From positions 1 through 64,000 of the forward strand of contig DASYIY010000071.1 of NCBI GenBank assembly GCA_035997045.1: a stretch of 64,000 nucleotides of DNA, given 5' to 3'. This document shows positions 50,793-59,395 of this stretch, piece by piece (position 1 is the first letter of the stretch; every line of letters begins with the position of its first letter). The translations under genes were made by a program, and so were the position numbers. The DNA comes from VRUE01 sp035997045. GTDB taxonomy: Bacteria; Actinomycetota; Thermoleophilia; Solirubrobacterales; 70-9. Below the pieces are notes generated by a model. The model made no database searches, was not told the DNA's origin, and was given only the letters and a program-made list of their open reading frames with translations.

Positions 50793-51349
50793 GCGAGCTG
50801 GTCGACAAGCTCCTCGCCATTCACGACTCGCTGAACGAGGCCAGCATTCCCCATGCGTTCGGCGGCGCGATCGCCTTCGCCTACTGTGTTGAGGAGCCTC
50901 GCGGCACACGGGATCTGGACGTGAACATCTTCGTCGACTCCACCAAGGCTGGGCCAACGCTTGCCTGTCTGCCCTCCGGCGTCAAGGTGACTGACAATGA
51001 TGTTGCCAAGGTTGAGCGCGACGGCCAGGCCAGGCTCGATTGGGATGACACGCCCGTCGACGTCTTTCTCAACAACGTCCCGCTACATCAAGCGGTTGCC
51101 TCGGCAATCGTCTGGGTGCCACTCACCGGCCGCGAGATTCCGGTGCTGGACTGCGCCTCGCTGGCGATCTTCAAGGCATTCTTCGATCGCACCAAGGACT
51201 GGGCCGACATGGAGGCGATCGCTCAGGCGACGCCGGAGGACATCGCCGCCGCCGCCGCGACGATCTCCGAGCTGGTCGGCCCCGATGACCCGGCGGTAAA
51301 GCGCCTCGAGAGCCTGATCCCTCTCGATATCGGATCCTCGCGCCAGTAG
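50789..51349 (+). CDS. Nucleotidyltransferase-like protein (AbiEii/MNT-type candidate toxin)
   Basis: 186 residues from a TTG. The first half resembles minimal nucleotidyltransferase folds: HAFGGAIAFAYCVEEPRGTRDLDVNIFV, where G-G...R-x-T-x-D-x-D carries the metal-binding pair, then PVDVFLNNVP with a third acidic residue. This is the shape of AbiEii/COG4861-type proteins paired with XRE regulators. AMP-transfer to tRNA or the partner is known for some relatives; here it is inference. Confidence 0.72.
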   Translation: MSELVDKLLAIHDSLNEASIPHAFGGAIAFAYCVEEPRGTRDLDVNIFVDSTKAGPTLACLPSGVKVTDNDVAKVERDGQARLDWDDTPVDVFLNNVPLHQAVASAIVWVPLTGREIPVLDCASLAIFKAFFDRTKDWADMEAIAQATPEDIAAAAATISELVGPDDPAVKRLESLIPLDIGSSRQ

Positions 51350-51356
51350 CCGCGCG

Positions 51357-52724
51357 CTAAGCGGTTTCCAGCGATACCGAGTGGTTGGCGACGATCATGC
51401 CGTTGGGGTCCCATTTGCGCTTGACCTCGGCGAGGCGGGCGCAGACGTCGGCGGGGAGGATCGCGTCTGCATCGCAGGGACGCTCGGTGAAGTTGTAGTA
51501 CGAGCCCTCGCCGGCCCAGGGCTGCATCGTCTGCTCGATCTTCTCCAGGTGCTGGGGGATCGCCTCGCCCAACTCGGGCGTCATCGGCATGCCGACGCTG
51601 TACATGACGAACTCTGTCTCGAGGTGGGTGAGGGCGCCGCCGTCTGGGTCTGGGCGGCCGAGGGCGCCGCCGAGGTGGCGCAACTCGCTGAGCAGCATTG
51701 GGGATCCTGAGCCCGGGCCGGCAACGCTGGCAAAGGCGTCGATCGCCTCGTCGGGCAGCTCGCGGATCGTCATTCCCTCGCCGATTCCAGGCACCGGGTT
51801 CTCGGGGTCCATGTGGATGCGGCAGAGCCCCTCGGCTGGGATCTGGCCCCAGGTGTCCATAATCGTCTCGCCCAGCTCGCGCAGCGGCGCGACGATCGCC
51901 TCGCCCTCGGCCTGGCTGCCGATGCAGGCCCCGTCGATCGTCAGCAGCGGCCGGCCGCGGATCGGCTCCGGCACATCCGGGATCGGGGGAGGGGTGACGA
52001 AGCGGACCACCGAGGTGACGTCGTCGGAGACGCCCGCGGCCCAATCGCGGTAGGCGCGCACCGCCTCGGCGCCAAGCTCGGCGGGGAAGACGAGGGCGCC
52101 GGCGTAGATCTCGGAGATCGGCACCAGGTTGAGATGTAGGGCGACGACGATCGCGTAGCCGCCGCCACCGCCGCGCAGCGCCCAGAAGAGGTCGGGCTCG
52201 TTCTCGGCGTCGACCGTGCGCCGGTCGCCATCCGCGGTGACCAGCTCGATCGCCCGCACACGGTTGCAGGCGAAGCCGTAGCGGCGGCCGAGCCAGCTGA
52301 GGCCGCCGCCGAGCGTGTAGCCGGTCACGCCGACGTCGGGGGAGGAGCCCGGCATCGAGCTCAGCCCGTGTGCCTGCGCGGCGCTGCTCAGCTCAGCGAC
52401 CAGCACGCCGGCCTCGACCCGGGCGCTCTGCGCCTCGGGGTCGACCTCGATCCCACGCATTCGCTCGGTCTTGACCAGGATCGCCCCCTCGAGCGAGCTC
52501 GCCAGCCCGAAGGCTCCGTGCCCGGTTCCTTGGCCGGCCACCCTGAGCCCGTTCTCGGCGGCGAAGCGAATCGTCTTGGCGATGTCGTCGCCGCTCTCTA
52601 CGAAGGCGACCGCCTCGGGCCTTTGATCGGCGGCGAGGTTCCAGGCGAGGCGCGCCTCGTCCCAGTCGGCGTCGGTCGGGGTGGCGAGGCGGCCGGCGAT
52701 CGCCAGCCCGGTGAAGTCGCTCAT
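51357..52724 (-). CDS. FAD-dependent oxidase, berberine-bridge type
   Basis: 455 residues. PCMH FAD domain with GQGTGHGAFG (His for covalent FAD), SSMPGSSPDVGVTGYTLGGGLSWLGRRYG, and C-terminal BBE motif YYNFTERP with AEVKRKWDPNGMI. Oxidises an unknown alcohol, sugar or amine with O2. It lies 14 bp after rpiA on the same strand and may be co-transcribed with it. Confidence 0.92.
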   Translation of the reverse strand: MSDFTGLAIAGRLATPTDADWDEARLAWNLAADQRPEAVAFVESGDDIAKTIRFAAENGLRVAGQGTGHGAFGLASSLEGAILVKTERMRGIEVDPEAQSARVEAGVLVAELSSAAQAHGLSSMPGSSPDVGVTGYTLGGGLSWLGRRYGFACNRVRAIELVTADGDRRTVDAENEPDLFWALRGGGGGYAIVVALHLNLVPISEIYAGALVFPAELGAEAVRAYRDWAAGVSDDVTSVVRFVTPPPIPDVPEPIRGRPLLTIDGACIGSQAEGEAIVAPLRELGETIMDTWGQIPAEGLCRIHMDPENPVPGIGEGMTIRELPDEAIDAFASVAGPGSGSPMLLSELRHLGGALGRPDPDGGALTHLETEFVMYSVGMPMTPELGEAIPQHLEKIEQTMQPWAGEGSYYNFTERPCDADAILPADVCARLAEVKRKWDPNGMIVANHSVSLETA

Positions 52725-52738
52725 CTGGTCTCCTTGGG

Positions 52739-53407
52739 TCAGCTCAACGTCAAGCGTTCGACGGTGCCATCGGCCCCCACCAGCACCGCGCTCACCATAT
52801 CCGGCGGGAAGAGGCCATGGGCGGCGATGCCGGGATCGGCCTCGAGCCGGGCCGCGAGCTCGGCTGGGTCGCCGATCTCCCCGCCGTAGTCGGCAATGAG
52901 GCCGGCGTCGGGGCTGCGCGGAACGTCGCGCAACTCGACCTTCGCACCGAGGCGAGCAAGGGTCGAGGAAACACCGAAGGCAAATAGCTCGAGCGGCACC
53001 GGCGCGGTCAGGGCCTCGACCGGCTTGCTCGAGTCGGCGATGACGACGAAGCGCTCGGCCGCTGCGGCGACGATCTTCTCGCGCAGGTGGGCGCCGCCAC
53101 CGCCCTTGATCAGCCAGCCGTCGGGCGTCACCTGGTCGGTGCCGTCGATCGCGATATCGAGTCGCTCCAGCTGGCTGAACTCCTCAACCGGGACCCCCAG
53201 CTCACGCGCCTGCTGTTCGGTCGCGACCGAGGTCGCCACGCAGCGGATATCGCTCAGACCGCGGGCGGCGATCGCCGGCAGCAGGAAGGCGACGGTCGAT
53301 CCCGTCCCCAGTCCCACCGTCATCCCGTCCTCGACCAGCTCCGCGGCGGCTTCAGCCGCGATCCGCTTCTCGTCGTCCGCTCCGCTCACGGCCGCCACTC
53401 TACCCAC
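52739..53407 (-). CDS. rpiA: Ribose-5-phosphate isomerase A
   Basis: 222 residues; the true start may be the GTG at 53389. Family motifs: VGLGTGSTVAFLL, IDGTDQVTPDGWLIKGGGGAHLREKIV (catalytic Asp/Lys region) and ADSSKPVEAL. Interconverts ribulose 5-phosphate and ribose 5-phosphate in the pentose phosphate pathway, adding to the cluster of pathway genes around it. A family A palindrome sits 3 bp beyond the annotated start. Confidence 0.95.
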   Translation of the reverse strand: MGRVAAVSGADDEKRIAAEAAAELVEDGMTVGLGTGSTVAFLLPAIAARGLSDIRCVATSVATEQQARELGVPVEEFSQLERLDIAIDGTDQVTPDGWLIKGGGGAHLREKIVAAAAERFVVIADSSKPVEALTAPVPLELFAFGVSSTLARLGAKVELRDVPRSPDAGLIADYGGEIGDPAELAARLEADPGIAAHGLFPPDMVSAVLVGADGTVERLTLS

Positions 53408-53410
53408 GAC

Positions 53411-53455
53411 GGTGCAACGTTTTCTCCGGCCATTCCACGGATAAGGCGTTACACC
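53411..53455. repeat. Intergenic palindrome, family A copy 3
   Basis: GGTGCAACG (53411-53419) pairs with CGTTACACC (53447-53455) with one G-T, and TCCG pairs with CGGA around a short loop. In the divergent gap between rpiA and the FHA gene, in tandem with copy 4. Confidence 0.75.
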
Positions 53456-53482
53456 GGGGTCGAGTTCACTCCGCCCCCAAGC

Positions 53483-53527
53483 GGTGCAACGCCTAGTCCG
53501 TTCATTGCACGGAAAAAGCGTTACATC
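53483..53527. repeat. Intergenic palindrome, family A copy 4
   Basis: GGTGCAACGC (53483-53492) pairs with GCGTTACATC (53518-53527) with two G-T pairs; TCCGT pairs with ACGGA inside. Tandem with copy 3 at 72-bp spacing and close to the start of the FHA gene (53539 or 53551). Confidence 0.75.
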
Positions 53528-53538
53528 ACAGTGGATCT

Positions 53539-54132
53539 ATGCTCGCCGCGATGGATTCGCGGATCTGGATTACAGGCGAAGGCGGGCAGCCACGCTCGGT
53601 GGCGCTCGCGGGGGAGCGGACCGTGGTCGGCCGCGACCCCGAGGCCGACCTCCACATCGACGACGAGGCGGTCTCCTGGAACCACCTCGAGATCGAGCGC
53701 CGCGGCGAGGTGCTGATGGCAACCGACCTCGACAGCCGCAACGGCACTGCCCTCAACGGCGAGCCACTCGACCGCCCCCGCCGCCTGCGCAACGGCGACA
53801 CCCTGATCGTCGGCGGCCACCGGCTCGAAGTCTCGGTCGGGCCGGCGACGCCGGTCGGGGCCACCGTGCCCAGCAGCCAGCCGTCGGTGGCGCTCACGGG
53901 AGAGGAGCGGGCGACCGCCGCGGCCCTTGTCGCGCCCTATCGCAGCGAGGGCGCCTTCGCCGGGCGTCCCGCCACCCGCGCCGAGATCGCCGCCGCGCTG
54001 CAGGTCAGCGAGCGCACCGCGCAGCGGCGACTCGACGCCCTCGCGGCCAAGCTCGACATCTCCGGCGATGCCGGCCGCGAGCGCCCGCGCCTGATCGCCG
54101 CCCGCGTGATCGAGCTCGGCCTCGACCGCTGA
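53539..54132 (+). CDS. FHA-domain protein with C-terminal winged helix-like region
   Basis: 197 residues (193 from the Met at 53551). FHA domain: RTVVGRDPEADLHIDDEAVSWNHLEI with the phosphothreonine-binding Arg/Ser, and LDSRNGTALNG. The C-terminal ~75 residues (RPATRAEIAAALQVSERTAQRRLDALAAKLDIS) look like a DNA-binding HTH. Such a protein would recognise a phosphorylated partner and may act as a phospho-dependent regulator; the Ser/Thr kinase encoded 1.2 kb downstream is the obvious candidate partner. Confidence 0.88.
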   Translation: MLAAMDSRIWITGEGGQPRSVALAGERTVVGRDPEADLHIDDEAVSWNHLEIERRGEVLMATDLDSRNGTALNGEPLDRPRRLRNGDTLIVGGHRLEVSVGPATPVGATVPSSQPSVALTGEERATAAALVAPYRSEGAFAGRPATRAEIAAALQVSERTAQRRLDALAAKLDISGDAGRERPRLIAARVIELGLDR

Positions 54133-54245
54133 CCCGGACCGGGCCAAAGCCGGCCCGGTAGGGGACGCGGGCGTCGTTTGCGGGCACGCCCCGCCGCCCG
54201 AGCATTGGTTGACCGAGTTCAACCACCCGAGAAAAGGGGATTCCA

Positions 54246-55301
54246 ATGCTCAACCGTTCGATCTTCGCCGCACTGCTCGCACTGCTCTCGCTCGCCATCC
54301 CGGCCTTCGCCTCGGCGGCGCCGGCGCACGACGGTGCGGTCGTCTACTCGCGGGTCAGCAACGAAGGCGCCGTCGCCAAAGGCGGTCTCTTTGCCGCCAA
54401 AGACGGTCACCTCAATCAGCTGACCGAAAACCCCGCCGACAGCCAGCCTGCCTTCTCCCCGGACGGCAGGACGATCGCCTTCGCCCGCGGCGGCGACGTC
54501 TACTCGGTGCGAGCCGACGGCTCCGGCGAGCGGGTCCTGAGCAGCGGTCCGGCGATCGACGGACGACCGGTCTTCTCGCCCAACGGCAGGATCGTCGTCT
54601 TCGAGCGCCGCGCCTCGGAAGCGGCGCCGCGCGACCTCTACACGGTAGGCGCCGGGGGCGGCACGCCGCACCAGCTGACCTCCGGTCCCGCCGACGACCA
54701 CGAAGCGGCGATCTCCGACGATGGCTGCACGATCGCCTTCGTCCGCAGCGTCGCCCTGACCGGCGGCGGCACGGCCGATGACGTCTACTCGATTCGCCCG
54801 GCCGGAATCCGGCTGCGTCGCCTCACCCACACGCCCGGGCTGGACGAGTTCGCGCCGCACTTCTTCGGCGACGAGAACGTCGTCTTCAGCCGCGGTCAGA
54901 GCGGCGAAGGGCCGGACGCCTACGCCGACGTCTACACGATGCGCGAGAACGGCACCCACGTCACCCCGCTCGTCCATGGCGCCGGCTCGGCCTTCGTCGA
55001 AGACGTCGCCGCTGGCCGCACGCTGCTCTTCCGTCGCGACCAGGGCCTCTGGGTGAAGCGGATCGGACCCGGCCGCGCCCACAAGCTGAGCGAACTGCCC
55101 GACGGCTCGAAGACCAATGCGGTCTTCTCTGCCGACGGTCGCAGCGTTGCCGCCTTCATCGCCTCCGAAGAATCGGAGTCGCTCTCGGCGATCGACGTCG
55201 CCAGCCGCCGCCGCACCGATCTCGCCGAAGGCTTCGATTTCTCCGGTGAAGGTGCGGGGACGACGATCGGCCCCGTGATCGCCTGGCAGCCGCTGCGCTA
55301 A
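54246..55301 (+). CDS. Secreted WD40/TolB-like propeller protein
   Basis: 351 residues with a signal peptide (AALLALLSLAIPAFASAAPA). Repeats such as SQPAFSPDGRTIAFARGGD, GRPVFSPNGRIVVFERR and NAVFSADGRSVAAFIASE are PD40/TolB-type blades. Likely an extracytoplasmic scaffold or binding protein. A strong hairpin terminator follows at 55330-55357. Confidence 0.85.
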   Translation: MLNRSIFAALLALLSLAIPAFASAAPAHDGAVVYSRVSNEGAVAKGGLFAAKDGHLNQLTENPADSQPAFSPDGRTIAFARGGDVYSVRADGSGERVLSSGPAIDGRPVFSPNGRIVVFERRASEAAPRDLYTVGAGGGTPHQLTSGPADDHEAAISDDGCTIAFVRSVALTGGGTADDVYSIRPAGIRLRRLTHTPGLDEFAPHFFGDENVVFSRGQSGEGPDAYADVYTMRENGTHVTPLVHGAGSAFVEDVAAGRTLLFRRDQGLWVKRIGPGRAHKLSELPDGSKTNAVFSADGRSVAAFIASEESESLSAIDVASRRRTDLAEGFDFSGEGAGTTIGPVIAWQPLR

Positions 55302-55329
55302 AAGCGCTGCAGCTTTCTCGCGGCTTCGA

Positions 55330-55357
55330 AAGGGACCCTCCGCTCGGAGGGTCCCTT
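55330..55357 (+). terminator. Hairpin terminator after the propeller gene
   Basis: AAGGGACCCTCC (55330-55341) and GGAGGGTCCCTT (55346-55357) form a perfect 12-bp stem with loop GCTC. No strong T-run follows, so it is weaker than a textbook intrinsic terminator, but it separates the propeller gene from the kinase gene. Confidence 0.75.
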
Positions 55358-55377
55358 CGTCGCTGTATAACCGCCGC

Positions 55378-57177
55378 GTGGGAGAACCTGCGATCGGCTC
55401 GACGCTCGGCGGCTACCGGATCGAGTCCCTGATCGCCCGCGGTGGCATGGGCGTCGTCTACCGGGCGACGCAGCTCGCTCTGGAGCGTCCTGTCGCGCTC
55501 AAGGTAATCGCCGCCGAGCTGGCCGGCAAGGAGGGCTTCCGCGAGCGTTTCCTGCGCGAGTCGCGCCTCGCCGCCGGCCTCGACCACCCCAGCGTCGTGC
55601 CGGTCTATGACGCCCGCGAAGAGGACGGCGAGCTGATCGTCGCGATGCGCCTGGTCGAGGGCGGCGACCTGCGCAAGCTGATCGACCGCGAGGGGCCGCT
55701 GCCGCCGTCCCGCGCCGTGGCGCTGCTGAGCCAAATTGCCGATGCCCTCGACGCCGCCCACGCCGCCGGCATCGTCCATCGCGACGTCAAGCCCCACAAC
55801 ATCCTGGTCGAGGGAGAGCGTGCCTACCTCTCGGACTTCGGCCTCGCCAAGGCCTTCGAGGGGGCCGGCGCCGGCAGCGGCGCCTCGATCGTCGGCACGG
55901 TCGAGTACATGGCGCCCGAGCAGTGGCGGGGGGAAAGCGCGGGCCCGGCCGCCGACATCTACTCGCTCGGCTGCGTCCTCTACGAGTCGCTGACCGGGAT
56001 CGTGCCCTACGCCCGCAAGGCTGCCGACACCGAGCCGGAAATCCCGGATGGGGTCGGTGCCGTGATCGAGCGGGCGGTCTCAAAGGATCCCGGGGACCGC
56101 TACCCCACGGCCGGCGAGCTGATCGCCGCCGCCGAAGAACGGGAGGACGCGAGCCTTGCTGCGACCGCCGTGCTCTCCGAGGGTGACGGCCGGCCGACGG
56201 TCCCGATCGGGCGCTCAGCCGGCTCGCGGTCGCGATTCGGGTCACGCAGGGCGCAGTGGCTGGGGGCGGCGGTTGCGGTTTGCGTCGGAGCCCTCGTCCT
56301 GGCTCTGACGTTGCTGGGTGGCGATGGCGTATCGGTCTCGGACCCGATCCCGATCGGCAGGGGCCCGCTGCGAGTCGCCGCGGGGGATGGTGAAGTCTGG
56401 GCGACCAGCGTCCCCGACGGCACGCTCTCGAAGATCGACCCCAAGACCCTGGATGTCGCCGGCGCACCGCTGCGGGTCGGCGCCGGCATCGCCGGCCTGG
56501 CCGTGGGCGAGGGCGCGGTCTGGGTCTCGAGTCCGCGCGATGGCCGGGTCCTGCGCGTCGATCCCGGCAGCGGCCGGGTGCTGGCAAGGATCGAGGTCGG
56601 CGGCAGCCCCGGCGCGATCGCTGTTGGCGATGGCAGGGTCTGGGTGGCCGACGAGGCCGGAGCCGGCGTCACCGCCATCGACGCGCTCAACGGCGAGGTC
56701 TACAGGCGCGGCATCGTGCCGCACGCGGCGCCGCTGCGGCTCGCGGTCGGCGCCGGCGGGCTCTGGGTCAGCAGCGCCTCGACCAGCGCCGTCCGCCGCA
56801 TCGACCTCGGCAGCGCTGCCGCCGGCGTGCCGATCCTCGCCGGCCGCGGTCCGGCCGGCGTAACCGTGGCCGGCGGTCTGGTCTGGGTCGCCAACAGCCG
56901 CTCCGGCACTGTCACGCGGGTCGACCCGTCCCTGCACTCGACCCTCGGCGACCCGATCCCGGTCGGCGGCTCCCCCGGTGGAATCGACGCCGGCCCCGAA
57001 ACCGTCTGGGTAGCCAACTCGGCCGACGACACAGTTACCCGCATCGACCTCTCCGATGCCGAACCAACCGGCAACCCAATCGACGTCGGTCCCGACCCCG
57101 GCGCAGTCGCCGTAGGCGCCGACGCCGTCTGGGTAGCAAATAACGGCAACGGCACTCTGACCCGAATCGAACCCTAG
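55378..57177 (+). CDS. Ser/Thr protein kinase with C-terminal beta-propeller
   Basis: 599 residues from GTG. Kinase domain in the first ~270 residues: glycine loop ARGGMGVVY, VALKV, HRDVKPHNIL, SDFGLAKA and GTVEYMAPEQW, as in Pkn/Stk Hanks-type kinases. A membrane helix (WLGAAVAVCVGALVLALTLLGG, about residues 290-311) leads to an outside propeller of Vgb/YVTN-like blades (for example VGEGAVWVSSPRDG and VWVANNGNGTLTRIEP). A membrane receptor kinase sensing an extracellular ligand or wall component is likely. Family B element copy 2 begins on the base after the stop. Confidence 0.93.
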   Translation: MGEPAIGSTLGGYRIESLIARGGMGVVYRATQLALERPVALKVIAAELAGKEGFRERFLRESRLAAGLDHPSVVPVYDAREEDGELIVAMRLVEGGDLRKLIDREGPLPPSRAVALLSQIADALDAAHAAGIVHRDVKPHNILVEGERAYLSDFGLAKAFEGAGAGSGASIVGTVEYMAPEQWRGESAGPAADIYSLGCVLYESLTGIVPYARKAADTEPEIPDGVGAVIERAVSKDPGDRYPTAGELIAAAEEREDASLAATAVLSEGDGRPTVPIGRSAGSRSRFGSRRAQWLGAAVAVCVGALVLALTLLGGDGVSVSDPIPIGRGPLRVAAGDGEVWATSVPDGTLSKIDPKTLDVAGAPLRVGAGIAGLAVGEGAVWVSSPRDGRVLRVDPGSGRVLARIEVGGSPGAIAVGDGRVWVADEAGAGVTAIDALNGEVYRRGIVPHAAPLRLAVGAGGLWVSSASTSAVRRIDLGSAAAGVPILAGRGPAGVTVAGGLVWVANSRSGTVTRVDPSLHSTLGDPIPVGGSPGGIDAGPETVWVANSADDTVTRIDLSDAEPTGNPIDVGPDPGAVAVGADAVWVANNGNGTLTRIEP

Positions 57178-57290
57178 AGGCCGATCCCGGTAGGGGTGAA
57201 ACGTCTTGTACTTTTTCGGCAATTCCTTGAGGCGCCAGCCAGCGACTCTCCACCGAAAAAGTTAAGTGGAACCCCTACCGGGATCGGCCT
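57178..57290. repeat. Family B structured intergenic element, copy 2
   Basis: Outer arms 57178-57197 and 57271-57290 are a perfect 20-bp inverted repeat; inner arms ACTTTTTCGG (57210-57219) and CCGAAAAAGT (57253-57262) pair perfectly. Its inner region matches the minus strand of the 40735-40843 element, but its outer arms differ. It lies between the kinase stop (57177) and the tkt start (57309) and could be part of the tkt leader. Confidence 0.82.
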
Positions 57291-57308
57291 CCCAATAGGA
57301 TCGAGTCA

Positions 57309-59363
57309 GTGAGCCGGGACCTCGACCAGATCTGCATCGACACGATCCGGACGCTCTCGATCGACGCGATCCAGAAGGCCAACTCGGGCCATCCGGGGAC
57401 GCCGATGGCTCTAGCCCCCGTCGCCTACACGCTCTGGCAGCGCTTCCTGCGCTTCGATCCGGCCGATCCGATCTGGCCCGGCCGCGATCGCTTCGTGCTC
57501 TCCGCCGGCCACGCCTCGATGTTGCTCTACTCGCTGCTTCACCTGGCGGGTGTCAGGGCGGTCGATCCGGACTACGAGATCGTCGGCGACCCCGCCGTCT
57601 CGCTTAAAGACATCGAGAGCTTCCGCCAGCTCGACTCGCGTGCCCCAGGGCACCCCGAGTACCGCTGGACCTCGGGCGTGGAGACGACCACCGGCCCGCT
57701 CGGCCAGGGCGTCGCCACCTCGGTCGGGATGGCGATCGCCTCCAAGTGGCAGGGCGCGCGCTATGGCGCCGAGCTCTTCGACTTCGACGTCTACGCGATC
57801 GCCGGCGATGGCTGCCTGATGGAGGGCGTCTCCAACGAAGCGGCTTCGATCGCCGGTCACCTCAAGCTCGACAACCTCTGTTGGGTCTACGACAACAACC
57901 AGATCACGATCGACGGCAAAACCCACCTTGCCTACGACGACGACGTCGCCGCTCGCTTCATGGGCTACGGCTGGAACGTCACCCGGGTCGGCGATGCCAA
58001 CGACACCGACCTGATCGCCACTGCCTTCGAGGAGTTCAAGGGCGAGGAGGGCCGTCCGACGCTGCTCATCGTCGACAGCCACATCGGCTACGGCTCACCG
58101 CACAAGGTCGACACCTCCGCCGCCCACGGCGAACCGCTCGGCGAGGAGGAGGTGCGCGAGACCAAGCGCGCCTACGGCTGGCCCGAGGACGCCCAGTTCC
58201 TCGTCCCCGACGGGGTCCGCGAGCACTTCGCAGAGGGGGTCGGCAAGCGCGGCGCCGAGCTGCGCGCCGAGTGGGAAGGAAAGCTGGAGGAGTACGCGGG
58301 CAACAACGCCGACCTTGCCGCCGAGATTGAGGCCCAGCAGAAGCGTGAGCTGCCGGTGGGCTGGGACGCCGGCATTCCGTCCTTCGATCCCGATGAGAAG
58401 GGGATCGCCACCCGCAAGGCCTCGCAGCAGGTCGAGAACGCGATCGGCGAGCGCCTGCCCTGGCTGCTCGCCGGCTCCGCCGACCTCACCGACTCGACCT
58501 CGGTCCGGCTCAAGTTCGACGGCGCGGTCGACTTCGAGCCCGGCGCCTACGACGGCCGCCAGCTCCACTTCGGCATCCGCGAGCACGAGTCGGCGGCGAT
58601 CTCCAACGGGCTCTCGCTCTCCAAGCTGCGGCCACTCTGGTCGACCTACCTCACCTTCTCCGACTACGCCCGGCCGGCGATCCGGCTCTCGGCGCTGATG
58701 GAGCTGCCGGTGATCCACGTCTTCACCCACGACTCGATCGGACTCGGCGAGGACGGCCCGACCCACCAGCCGGTAGAGCAGCTCGCCTCTCTGCGGGCGA
58801 TCCCCGGCCTCGACGTGATCAGGCCGGCCGACGCCAACGAGGTCGCCGAGGCCTGGCGCGCGGCGATCGACCGCAAGCATCAGCCCGTCGCCCTCATCCT
58901 CACCCGCCAAAACGTGCCGGTCTTCGACCGTTCCAAATACGGGTCCGCCGAGGGACTTCGCCGCGGCGCCTACGTGCTTGCCGACGCCGAGGGCGGCGAT
59001 CCCGAGCTGATCCTGATCGCCACTGGCAGCGAGGTCGCGCTGGCGCTTGCGGCATATGAGGAGCTGAAGGGTGAGAGCGTTCGCGCGCGTGTTGTGAGCA
59101 TGCCCTGCTGCGAGCTCTTCGATCGCCAGGATCAGGCCTATCGCGACGAGGTGCTGCCGCCAGGGGTGCGGGCGAGGGTCTCGATCGAGGAGGCGTCGAC
59201 CCTGGGCTGGGATCGCTATGTCGGCCCGGAGGGCGCCAAGGTCGGCATGCACACCTTTGGCAGCTCGGCGCCGCTCAAGGATTTGCAGACCAAGTTCGGC
59301 TTCACCCCGGACAAGGTCGCCGAGGCGGCACGCGCGCTGCTCGACAGTGCAAAAGTGAACTGA
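57309..59363 (+). CDS. tkt: Transketolase
   Basis: 684 residues from a GTG. ThDP-binding motif GDGCLMEGVSNEAASIAGHL...DNN, GHPGTPMALAP near the start, and the pyrimidine-binding region with EDGPTHQPVEQLASLRAIPG. Transfers two-carbon units between sugar phosphates in the nonoxidative pentose phosphate pathway. First of a tkt-tal-pgi run. Confidence 0.97.
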   Translation: MSRDLDQICIDTIRTLSIDAIQKANSGHPGTPMALAPVAYTLWQRFLRFDPADPIWPGRDRFVLSAGHASMLLYSLLHLAGVRAVDPDYEIVGDPAVSLKDIESFRQLDSRAPGHPEYRWTSGVETTTGPLGQGVATSVGMAIASKWQGARYGAELFDFDVYAIAGDGCLMEGVSNEAASIAGHLKLDNLCWVYDNNQITIDGKTHLAYDDDVAARFMGYGWNVTRVGDANDTDLIATAFEEFKGEEGRPTLLIVDSHIGYGSPHKVDTSAAHGEPLGEEEVRETKRAYGWPEDAQFLVPDGVREHFAEGVGKRGAELRAEWEGKLEEYAGNNADLAAEIEAQQKRELPVGWDAGIPSFDPDEKGIATRKASQQVENAIGERLPWLLAGSADLTDSTSVRLKFDGAVDFEPGAYDGRQLHFGIREHESAAISNGLSLSKLRPLWSTYLTFSDYARPAIRLSALMELPVIHVFTHDSIGLGEDGPTHQPVEQLASLRAIPGLDVIRPADANEVAEAWRAAIDRKHQPVALILTRQNVPVFDRSKYGSAEGLRRGAYVLADAEGGDPELILIATGSEVALALAAYEELKGESVRARVVSMPCCELFDRQDQAYRDEVLPPGVRARVSIEEASTLGWDRYVGPEGAKVGMHTFGSSAPLKDLQTKFGFTPDKVAEAARALLDSAKVN

Positions 59364-59395
59364 CCAGACCGAGAAGAACCTACGAAGGGAGAGCC

